Of a stretch of DNA of 64,000 nt, positions 45,954-56,743 are shown in pieces. The number at the start of each line of letters is the position of its first letter. The stretch's first letter is position 1. The notes beneath the pieces are model-generated. The model was not told where the DNA came from. It did no database searches and saw nothing but the letters and a program-made list of their open reading frames with translations. The position numbers and the translations under genes are program-made. Location of the stretch: the NCBI GenBank assembly GCA_028554755.1, contig JAPTOF010000010.1:15342501-15406500 (forward strand), given 5' to 3'. Source of the DNA: Cordia subcordata. Lineage: Eukaryota; Streptophyta; Magnoliopsida; Boraginales; Cordiaceae.

Positions 45954-48900
45954 ATGGATATCAACGAAGACGACGACGATAAAAAAGCGCTGGCGGCGTT
46001 AGCAAACGCGCAACCACTATCCCGGAAAGCGCATTCGTACAGCCATCAGCTTCGTAGCAACACGGGAACGCATCAGAAGAAGCGCAACCAACACCTGATC
46101 AGGAAACACAGCCTCGATGATGAAACTCGCATTTCCAACTCTTATTACCAGTACGGGAACGACGATGTCTCGTCGGCCGATGAAGAAGAAGGCTTCTATC
46201 CGTATTCTACTCGCACGAGTAGTATAGGGAGTAGTAGTAACCGCCATGATTGGGGTTACTTGAGCGACGATTTTGATGGCATTGCCATCTCCACCGCGAA
46301 TGGTTGTGGTGGTGGTGGTGGTGGTCAGCCGTTGCCGGAGTTTGCCGGGTTTATTGATAGTACAGGGATTTTTAAAGTCCCCAAGCGCGCCGCCGTGCAT
46401 CCTAGCCGTCCGTTCTTCCTTGAACTTAGGCCTCACCCGTTAAGAGAAACACAGGTTGGGCAACATTGGATCTTGATAAATTAATGCATTTGTCTGCAGT
46501 GAATTTTCCTTTTTTTTTTTTGTGTGTGTGTTCTGTAAAAGTTGCTCTTAGTATGATATAATTAATATGATAAATGCCATAACAATCTAATAAGAACTTG
46601 GCAAAATGCTATATGCCTTGTGCCATTCTCCAATTTCAGTGACCCACAATCTTATAAATCATAATAGTTGATTAGGTTATAGGAGTCTAATTGAGAATAA
46701 CTTAATCAACACACAAGTGGGGGTTCTTTCGACGATCTGGTGCGTTTTTGCACGTTTCTTAGGAGAAAATAAGGTAAATGCTCTATTTAAAAACAAGAAA
46801 AAAACTAAAATGTCATGTTTTTTAAGCTAATAAGTAAAATATAGCAAAATTTATCTTCAAGTTTTTAAAACTCGAAAATTACAATGTTCGAGATTGTAAT
46901 CTTTGAGTTTTGAAAACTCGAGGATCTCTTCTTATTAGAAGATTTTTTGCATATTTGAGTTTTCAAAACTCGAAGGTCTGCTTTTCAAAAGGAAAAAAAT
47001 TTCAATCTTCGAGTTTTCAAAGCTTAAAAATATATTTTGTGACATTTTAGTCATTAATTTAATAAAAATGATATTTTGATTATTTTATTTTTTAAAAAGT
47101 GAGGCATTTAACTCATTTTATCCGTTTCTTACTTGCCTCTTGCTGAACTTTTTTGTAATCAAAATTGATTCGTTGTTTTAGGAATAGAGGTATCTAGTTA
47201 TATGTTTTATTTGTTTTACTTCGTCTTTGTTAGTACTTCTGATGATGGGAACTTCTGATAGGCATAAGCAAGTTTATTTGGTTTCACTTCACTTTCACAC
47301 TTTAATGTGATAAATGAGTTTTTTTTATGAGAATTTTGACTTGGTAGGACGTTTGTATACACTTTCGTACACTTGTTCTCACTTTTCATTTGAGGAATGA
47401 TGGAGAACTTCGATAAAACTTAATGTACAGGTTGGAAATTTTTTGAGGACAATTGCTTGTACAGAGTCACAACTATGGGCAGGGCAAGAAGCAGGATTAC
47501 GGATGTGGGATCTTTCTGATGCATATGAGCCTGGAATCGGACTGGGGAAAAGCGCTCGGAGAGGGGATGAAGATGCAGTGCCATTTATTGAGTCGGCGAA
47601 TACTTCTCCTACAATATGTTTAGTTATTGATCCGGGAAGTAAATGGGTGTGGACTGGACATAAGGATGGTAAGATCAGGTCTTGGAAGATTGATCAGTCA
47701 AATCCAGAGGATAATCCTTTTAAGGAAGGGCTCTCTTGGCAGGCTCATCGTGGTCCTGTTCTCTCAATGGTGATTTCTTCTTATGGTAATGATCGTTCTT
47801 CTGTTGAAAAAAATGCTTTAGACATTTGTTAGTGTTAAAAGTAGACTAGTTACCTTGTAATATGACTGAGGACTGAAGAAGAATTTGATCCAGTTCGATT
47901 CCTGACTGCTCCATAGATGCTAAATTTTGAAAATCGGCTCCTATGTTTACATATCTCAACTTTCTACTGCTAGAATTTGGACAGACTACAAAAACAACAC
48001 AGGATAGTAATTTGCATATCAGATGCTATGATAACTTAATGTTTTTTTCTTAATTAGTTTTGTCTGTAATTTCATCTAGTTGAATAAAGTGAGTATCTTC
48101 TTCAATAGATGCCATGATGAAGCCCTTCTACCAAAGATAGGAGTATGTGCCTTTCTTTACCTACCAAATTGGTTGTAAAGTGTGAATTTCATGCTGTGGC
48201 TTATAACTGAACTAGCAGGGAATGCTTCTGGGAAAGGGAAAGGCATGCCTATGACATTGGTTGTCAAGAATGCCAACAGTTAAATGATAGATGATTGTCC
48301 TCCTTCAACTTTGCTGCCTGATAAACTCTAGATTTATGGCGTATTTTCTATTGCTTCTTTTTCTTTCTTGTCTTAGCCAGCTTATGCGGTTAGATTTTAT
48401 TATTTTCTTTATTCTTCTCTTTTATGTTCTTGTTCTGCAAAATTCATTTATATTGGGCAATTTATGTTTCTTTCTGTCCTCCCTTTGTGATATAAGACTT
48501 GGGCAACATTTAGAAGCTTTTGTGGCTTTCAGGCCATTGTGGTGGCCCCTTGGTAGTCCCTGAAGCATCAGTTGAATTCAAAACACCACAACCTAGAAGA
48601 AAAGTGAACTTGCAGTAGTCTTTACAGGAGCTTACTTTTTCTGCTTATTAAGAAGTAGAGCAAGAATGAATAAAATGCTGGATCCATATCTTTCAAACCT
48701 ATTTATCGCATTGCCTCATTTAGTTCAGCTTAATTTTTCTGAATGTTAACTCTCTGTAAGCTGGTGTCCAGGTGATCTTTGGTCAGGTTCTGAGGGAGGT
48801 TTTATCAAAGTTTGGTCTTGGGAAGATATTGAAAAATCTCTTTCCCTATCACCAGAAGAGAAGCATATGGCTAGTCTGTTAGTTGAGAGGTCATCCATTG

Positions 48901-51900
48901 ATCTTAGGAGCCAAGTCACTGTGAACGGTGCATGCAATATTCCCTCTTCGGATGTTAAGTGTCTGTTATCGGATACTGTTAGAGCTAAAGTGTGGGTGGC
49001 TGGATCCCTCTCCTTCTCACTGTGGTACGTTCTTTTGTCACAAATCGAACTTTGTACATGCTGATACACATGATCCAACTATTTACTGATCTTATCATTA
49101 TTACTTTATCTTTTAATAAGCAGCTTCTTGTAGAATGCCTCTTTTGTTAATGTTATTAAAAAGTTTACAGTGTACAAATATGATTCTCATCTCAGTATTA
49201 TATAATTTTCAATGCTAAAGTATTCTGATATATATAGTGGCAAACCATAGGGATGCTCGAACTAGAGAACTGCTGAAAGTATTTAATGTAGATGGACAAA
49301 TTGAGAATCGAGTAGAGGTGCCATCAGTGCAAGATCAAGCAGCAGCTGAAGATGATCAGACGAATGTTAAACCTGTGTCGAAACCCAAAAAGGACAAGTC
49401 TCAAGGAAGCAGCTTTCTGCAACGTTCGCGCAATGCTATCATGGGGGCTGCTGATGCTGTTCGACGGGTTGCAACAAGGGGCGGGGCTTTGGCAGAAGAT
49501 GGTAGAAGGACAGAAGCACTAGTGCTCGCATCAGATGGAATGATTTGGTGTGGATGTTCTAATGGTTTGGTGGTGCAGTGGGATGGAAATGGAAACCGTT
49601 TGCAAGAGTTCCATCATCATCGTTGTGCTGTTCTATGTTTTTGTGCTTATGGTTCACGGATTTGGGTTGGATATATTAGTGGTATGGTCCAAGTTTTGGA
49701 CCTTCAGGGGAACCTGCTGGCAAGTTGGGTTGCGCATAATGGGCCTGTCATACAATTGGCAGCTGGAGAGGGTTACATTTTTAGCTTGGCAACTCATGGT
49801 GGTATTCGGGGATGGAGTATCACCTCACCAGGGCCTATTGATAGCATTGTACGACGAGAGTTAGCTGAGAGAGAGCATCTCTACACTAGACGAGAAAATG
49901 TTAGAATTTTAGTCGGTACGTGGAATGTTGGTCAAGGAAGACCATCCCAGGATGCATTAATGTCATGGTTGGGCTCTGCTGCTTCAGATGTTGGAATTGT
50001 GGTTGTTGGGTTGCAAGAAGTGGAAATGGGTGCTGGATTTCTTGCTATGTCTGCAGCCAAAGAAACCGTAAGAGCTTGACATCATATTTGTCACTAGATT
50101 TGTATTTGTGTGATAAAAAATGAGTCCAACCACTCCCAGGACTCCCACATAGTGGAAACTTTGTGTATCCGGCGGCCTTAAGTTCATCATCTAGACCATG
50201 CTCATTATCACTAGTCAGCCAATAATTAGATCAGAAAGGTCTTCTATTGATATTTAAAAAAAACAAAAGAGCTGCTCAGTTTATTGGTTTTCAACATCGC
50301 ATACTTTTACAATATATGTTGGTTGATCATCAAGTATTTATATGTATAGCTATACCCCTGTATTTGAACTTTCAAAATAATTGGAAAAGTGAGAATTGTC
50401 TTTTTAAGAAAATAATTCCATTTAAAGTTTTTTCTTATTTCTTTTGAGCTCTTTCTTTAACATCTAATGGTGGATTGGTAGTTGAGACACATTTAGGTTG
50501 TGTTTCCTGTTGTACATGTCATATATAATCTGCTAAACTTTGTCATGTCAATTTGTAGGTAGGACTTGAAGGAAGTTCTATGGGACAATGGTGGCAGGAC
50601 ACTGTGGGAAAAACATTGGATGAAGGAACAACTTTTGAACGTGTAGGATCAAGACAGCTGGCTGGATTGCTTATAGCTTTCTGGTAAGTTTTTTATGTAG
50701 TTGTTCATTTGAAAATTCCATCTGGTAGATCGAACGCCTAAAAACAACCCAGCAAAAGATCTCTTTGTTTATAGGAAATCTATATCCTAAAGCAAAATTG
50801 ATCTTCTTCAGGTTTCCATCTTTTAGTATGCTTCAGGGTGATTTGATGGTTGCTAGTTTGCTTGCAGGGTGAGAAAGTCTCTTAGACCCCATGTTGGGGA
50901 TCTTGATGCTGCAGCTGTTGCATGTGGGTTGGGCCGTGCGATTGGTAATAAGGTAATCAATTCATCTAATTCTATGCGGTTCTCTTTTATTCATGGATCA
51001 AAGCAACATTAAGCATTCTGATGGAATTGGTTCCACCTCTCTTTAATTTCCTTTACTATATTATTGCATCTCTTATGAGTTATGATGATTCTTTTGAACG
51101 TTCAAGAAGTTTATTGCAGCAAGGGGTGCATCCCAAAATAAAGCGAATTGTTACAAATTATTTGTGACTTCTTATATACTATTCCCAAATAAACTACAAG
51201 ATTCCTCATTCCAAAGAGAAATTAAAACTACAAAGCTATTTTTGCTTTACCAAATCAATTGGATCTCCTAGATATCCTTCCTAATGAGAAGATTCACGAA
51301 CCTCACCTCACTCCTTCCAGCAAGAGCTTGGAATAGAAAACCTACATAATAATGATAATTGACGTGATTATCCAAGCTACTTAATGCTACTATTTTAGTT
51401 GAACTGAACAATGAACCCATTGAAATGCAAAAAGAGGGTGCAAATTCATACAAAAGAGTTATCCTTTTCAAATGGATCCTGTTTCCTGGCAGTCTCTTGT
51501 GACCTGGTGATGTTTTCATGTCTTGGACCCATTCACAGTGCAATTAAATGAACAACAACTTATTGTCAAACAATTTTAGAAACCAGAACAAAACATTTGA
51601 GTATGCAAAATGCATCAGAAAATAAGCAAAGGCTTCATGAGATGACAAAATTGCTCTTGGATGAGTTTGTTACTTCATTGCTAACTTGTCATTGAAGAGG
51701 AGAGAGAAGCACAAAATTTATTTCTGAAGGAAATTTTTAACGGTATAAGACATCCTTTGGGTTGTTTATTCTTCTTACATCCATATTGCAATTCTAGAAT
51801 ATCTACATGTTCAACTTCTGCACTTGGTAATTTGTGAGTATCAACCTTTTAATTTATATTGGTTGATTCTCTTTATGATGATGACTAGTTCTTGCAACAT

Positions 51901-54900
51901 CCTGCATTGCCATTTCAGGTGGTCCATTGAAGTAAACTGCTTAGTAAATACTTGTCCATTGTATATCCTGCATTGCTTTTGAATTCAACAGCTTTTAATG
52001 GGGATCCAGAATCCCTCGGATATCAAAATCTGAGTCTTCTTAAATACCTTGATTGACTCATATGCAATATGACTTTGATAACTTGATTACATGTACTTGA
52101 TATGTGTGATGCTGCAGAAAACTGCATCTTAAACTAGTGATCAGCTGATACTAATTACCATAGTAGCTGCAGCATGGACTCCTGAGAAGTTACGATAGTA
52201 GATCTTCCTTCACACTACCAATTGTTTCGCTTGTACATAATGTTTCTTATTTTGTCTTCCTCTTTGTTTAATTAGGATTTTGAGGTTTATATTATTGTTC
52301 TTTTCCTGCCATCATTTCTAGATGATGCTTATGGAAGCTCCAGGAAGGGTCCTAGCGGTCTAACAATTTCTATCATCAATACAAGTGTATGTATAATTTA
52401 TGACAATCTTGTGAGAAAAATACGTGACAATGATTAATATGATTGAGAAAGGTTTTGAGCTGTCAAACAAGAGATATCAGGTTTGTGAGCCCAAATTTGC
52501 GATCAAGACCTGTCATTATATGATGATGACTGGAAGTTTATAAATCGATATCCTCCACATGGTAAATATGTGTAGACAGCGTATGGTCAGATCTGAATAA
52601 CATAAAGTCGTTTGAAAAATGAATGATTTCATTGAAGTTGAGATATTCTAACTATAGCTTACATGGTATATTAACATATGACTTTCATCCCCTGATTTCT
52701 CTGTCCAGGGTGGTGTAGGTCTGAGGTTGAGAGTATATGATCGTATAATGTGTTTTGTGAACTGTCATTTTGCTGCACATCTGGAAGCGGTAAACCGTAG
52801 AAATGCTGATTTTGATCACATATTCCGAACAATGACTTTCATCCGGTCTTCTAATCTCCTCAACAATGCTGCTGGTATGCTGCGCTTCCTGCTTTTGTCT
52901 TGCTCTCTTGTCTTCACCACATATTTATTCTGGCTGCTTTATTCTTCTGGCTTGCCATGGATCCCCTCCCTTGCAGCTAGCGTTTCATCTGCTGCTCAGA
53001 TGCTTCGTACTACAAATGTATGCATATACTTATCGGTTTCAAAGAAATTCCATATTTTTTCCATTTTCCAGTGCAAATGAATGAAATAGATTTCGTTTTA
53101 ACAGACTGCGACAGTTAAACCTGAAGAAGGAAAGCCTGACCTAGCTGAAGCTGATCTCGTCATTTTCTTTGGTGATTTTAATTATCGCCTTTTTGGGATA
53201 TCATATGATGAAGCAAGAGATTTTGTTTCCCAAAGAAGCTTTGATTGGCTTCGTGAAAAGGATCAGCTGAGAGCAGAAATGAAGGCTGGTAGAGTTTTCC
53301 AAGGAATGCGTGAAGCACTTATCAGATTTCCTCCCACATATAAGTTTGAAAGGGGAATATCAGGCCTCGGAGGTAACAGAAATACTTTTCTTGCATCACG
53401 AGAATACAATGACTTTGTCTTCTCTTTATCCACAGTATTTACGTAGCACAAAAAAAAAAAAAAAGAAGAAAAAAAAGAAGTCCATATGTATTTAACTGCA
53501 AGGTTAGGAGTTACTTGCTATCTCTTCCAGGACCATTGCCACAATAAGTTTAGTGTTTATTCTGTTTAATCTTTTAGTTGCCCTAAGGTAGTTAATATGT
53601 CATATTCAGGATATGACTCCGGGGAGAAGAAACGCATTCCAGCCTGGTGTGATCGAATACTATACCGAGACAACCGGGCATCCCGTTTAGAAGAGTGCAG
53701 CTTAGAGTGCCCTGTAGTTGGTTCCATCCTACAGTAGGTTTTTAAGACTTTTGATAATTGCCCTTTGTCCATGTCCTTATTCTTAATGTATCTTCTATCA
53801 ACATGGCAGGTATGAGGCTTGCATGGATGTAACAGAAAGTGATCACAAACCTGTAAGATGCAAGTTCAGTTTCGAAATTGCACGTGTTGATAGATCGGTG
53901 AGGAGGCAAGAATTGGGAAAGATTCTTCACTCCAATGATAAAATCCGGTCTTCTCTTGAAGAACTACGTCTTTCTCCAGAAATATTTGTTAGCATCAACA
54001 GGATAGTCCTTCAAAACCAGGATACGTACAAGTTAAGGCTTACAAACAGAAGTGGGAAAGACGATGCTTTCTTTCAAATCAAATGTAAAGGTCAGTCCAC
54101 CATCAAGGAGAATGACCAGGCATCAGATTACCGCCCCAGAGGTTCTCTTGGTTTCCCTCGTTGGCTTGAGGTAATATTTTGATGTACTCTGTAGAATATA
54201 ACATTGTATCTTGGAACTTAGTTGTTGTTAATACCACTGTGCAGTCCTTAAGAAGCTCTTCTTCCCTGAAAACCTCTCAAACTAAAGTCAGACTTCAGTT
54301 GCTTTTTTTTCCTTTATTTCTCTTTCTTGAGAACTACTAGCAATTTATTAAGCTACCTTATCTGGGTGTTGCCCTCATTTGGATCTGTCATAATATTGGA
54401 AATGGACGGACACAGGGAATGACACTAGAAGTTCAATTTACAAAAACTCTATGGTTCTGGGAGCTTTTTCACCCTGGCAAGGGCTCACAAAAGCTCAACT
54501 TCCAATAAGCCCAAACTAAATAAGTTAACTGGGCTAGCTAGTCAAATGGACTTCTCCAGAAGTCATCTAGTGTTAATTCTTTTTGAATATTCTTGTGAAA
54601 ACAGCAGAATTGCCTCAATAGATCTCCCTACAAGCATAATACCTCTTTATATTTCTTATTAAGATAACTTGTAGAACAATATAAATAGGGCCGTGTTCTT
54701 TTTCAGTATAGGCATGTGATCTTCTTAAAATATGTGATGTAGGTCATGCCTGCGGCTGGCATACTCACACCTAATCAAGTCGCAGAGATCTCAGTACAGC
54801 ATGAAGTGTATACGTTGGAGAAGATTTTCAATGGGATACCCCAGGGCTCGTGGTCTGAAGACACCAGTGACAAGGAAGTAATGTTGTTGGTAAATGTGAA

Positions 54901-55090
54901 GGGCAATTGCTCAACTGAGGCAAGAACTCATCAGATACATGTTTGTCACCGTTTCTCAGGTGAAAAAGTTCGTCCCGACATAAATGGAAGTAGTAGTTCT
55001 AAAAAGTACGAGGGAAGTGGACAACATAGATCAGGTCTTCAACATGTTGGCAGTTCCTCTAATATGTCTGATGACCATAGGAACAGGTGA
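45954..55090 (+). CDS. WD40-repeat type I inositol polyphosphate 5-phosphatase (FRA3/5PTase12-14 type)
   Basis: Removes the 5-phosphate from inositol phosphates and phosphoinositides. Arabidopsis FRA3, of this class, is needed for actin organisation and secondary wall formation. Exons by eye: 45954-46454, 47431-47785, 48772-49024, 49251-50067, 50559-50683, 50868-50952, 52709-52874, 52977-53017, 53105-53372, 53610-53733, 53810-54170, 54743-55090. All phases agree and give about 1,147 residues (1,181 if the 102-bp intron is kept), close to FRA3. Order: acidic/His-rich N-terminus; WD40-like repeats (about 155-575; [41 protein letters not shown]); catalytic domain from [12 protein letters not shown] (about 587), with [26 protein letters not shown], catalytic FFGDFNYRL (about 802-810), [10 protein letters not shown] (879-888) and TESDHKPV; then a C-terminal MSP/C2-like region and a low-complexity tail. 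All catalytic motifs are present. Confidence 0.92.
46455..47430 (+). other. 5-phosphatase intron 1 with clustered TTTTCAAAACTCGA palindromes
   Basis: Between 46,855 and 47,030 the words gttttcaaaactcga, gttttgaaaactcgag and ttcgagttttcaaagc recur about four times in both orientations around A/T-rich spacers, so the segment can fold. I recognise no element family. The rest of the intron shows nothing. Confidence 0.55.
50953..52708 (+). other. 5-phosphatase intron 6, long (about 1.75 kb)
   Basis: It separates the exon ending in GLGRAIGNK from the one starting [13 protein letters not shown] see no coding words, TIRs or LTRs. The minus-strand frame at 51268-51543 has no family features. Confidence 0.5.
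52875..52976 (+). other. Exitron: 102-bp in-frame retainable intron encoding a hydrophobic segment
   Basis: The stretch begins gtatgctgcg, ends cccttgcag, is exactly 34 codons long, starts and ends in the same phase and has no stop. If spliced, the protein reads [14 protein letters not shown], matching typical FRA3-type proteins. If kept, it inserts about 34 residues rich in Leu, Phe, Trp and Tyr ([20 protein letters not shown], then YSSGLPW), long enough to span a membrane. Both forms are open, so alternative splicing is plausible. Confidence 0.75.
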
Positions 55091-55215
55091 AAAGTTCATC
55101 CTGACGTAAAGTGGCAGTAAGTGTAGAAAATACAGTGGAAATGGACACCATATAATAGAAGATCAGGTCTTCAACATGTTGGCAGTCCTCTGATATGGTT
55201 GATGACCATAAGAAT
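54957..55215 (+). repeat. Tandem duplication of the 5-phosphatase terminal coding segment
   Basis: Coding sequence 54957-55086 (gtgaaaaagttcgtcccgac ... tctgatgaccataggaacag) is repeated with decay at about 55,088-55,215 (gtgaaaagttcatcctgacg ... ggttgatgaccataagaata). Shared words include gatcaggtcttcaacatgtt and ggcagt-cctct. The stop at 55088-55090 (TGA) sits at the junction, so the second copy lies in the 3' UTR or just beyond. Confidence 0.8.
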
Positions 55216-55217
55216 AT

Positions 55218-55375
55218 GCATGGTCCTTGAAGGTATGGGAGGGATGAAAGTGGATGACAGAAAATGGTTTTGGGTGTGTTTCGAGAGAAAGTAATATGCG
55301 TGGTTCTTGAACGTATGGGAGGAATGAAAATGGATGACAGAAAATGGTTTTGGGTGTGTTTCGAGAGAAGGCTTT
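55218..55375 (+). repeat. Two tandem copies of an about 76-bp unit downstream of the 5-phosphatase
   Basis: atgcatggtccttgaaggta ... ttttgggtgtgtttcgagag and tgcgtggttcttgaacgtat ... ttttgggtgtgtttcgagag follow head to tail. Both contain gatgacagaaaatggttttg unchanged. They follow directly on the duplicated coding segment. The minus-strand frames here are repeat translations. Confidence 0.8.
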
Positions 55376-55379
55376 CAAT

Positions 55380-56743
55380 TTCTGATGCTAAGCTGTCCGC
55401 CTCACTGAGCCTGATAGTTTGACACACTAGATCGCACATTGGTGAAGATATCGTGATAATTATTAATTAGTCTTGGACTTTTGGTCTCTTTGTAGGTAAC
55501 CAGGCATAGTTCAAAACTGTTTTTATCATCATCTTTTGTTTAGAATCAGGTCATCAATGTTTGTTTGTTTGTTTGTTTGTTTTTTTTTTTTATTTAAATT
55601 TTATATAATCAGAGTTCTTTGCCCATCTTACTGGTGGGTTAACCGAAAGAATATTGTAGTTAGCGCACATGCGTTCTGTTCCATTATGTACAAACGCTTA
55701 TAAGGTGAGATCATGGTATTGGATAACGTATCCTTTAAGTGCCAGCCAACAGCTGATTATTTTAATTAATCTCAAGTTTTTTCATTTCTATAGCTGATAT
55801 GATGATATAGTAATGTGAAATTAGTCAAACGAGTTCACGTCTCCCTCTCCACCTCACTTGTCTTTATTTTTGTCTCTCGCTCTCTCTTCTATACACGCAC
55901 ACAAGCAAATACACGCAAAGGAGAGTCTTGAGCATCCATGCATTGGGATGGCCATGTGATGGGATAGAACTGTATGTGATCATTACGTTCTCCGTTACAG
56001 CATGTGTAGTGATGTCTTCATGCCAATTGCTAAGATCTGCATTTCTTTCTTTCTAAAATTCTTCCCTGTATCCTCTTGGGACAGAATTTGCATACCTTCT
56101 ACCAATTGCTCCTCCAAACTACCAACCAGCTCCAATCTCTTCAGCTCGCTATTATAATTGGAGCATTATAATCCAAATGGCCAAGTCTTTAACGACTTCA
56201 CTCTGATATTATCATCTTGTCCCCAGAGGTCGGAGGCATATACAATGTCATAACGGACAGCCCATTGGATGAAACTCATGTGTTGTATGGCATCCTAGGG
56301 TAAGAGTTCGCGCTCACGTTAGGAACAACCCAGAGTACAAGTTCTTCACATTCATTTTAAGAAGAATAGTGAAAAACAGCAAATACTGGAAACTATGTCG
56401 AACTGAAGCTTGACCCGTTCATGGCACAATGGAAGTTCCCTAGTGATCATATGCCTTCTGAGAAGCAAGCCAGAAGAATCCCGAATAGATCTCATAAGAA
56501 TAGCTATTTTATTTACTACATTACATTAAAGATAGAAGCAGTCGTTATTGATTACATATCAGTGACAACCATCCCAGTATCAGCCATCAGCATGTTGCAT
56601 CCTGGACTGCAATCTGACTTGGAAGCTGTCACTACTTCACTCCTACACTTACCTCGATATGTATTACTACATCAAATATGCCTCAATAATCGAAGCTAGA
56701 AGAGCACAGCCTGCTCTTGAGCCCATCCCATGAATGCATGATA
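55380..56743. other. Intergenic region between convergent genes
   Basis: Contains a tttg/poly-T run (55,560-55,592). On the minus strand at about 56,175-56,025 is a short frame (ELKRLELVGSLEEQLVEGMQ, then ILSQEDTGKNFRKKEMQ) that looks coding-like, but I could not assign it to a family. It may be a retroelement scrap. No RNA gene seen. Confidence 0.4.

Noticed and set aside
46017..46436. 139-codon minus-strand frame
   Set aside because: It is antisense to exon 1 of the 5-phosphatase; the Thr run comes from the GGT repeat coding poly-Gly on the plus strand.
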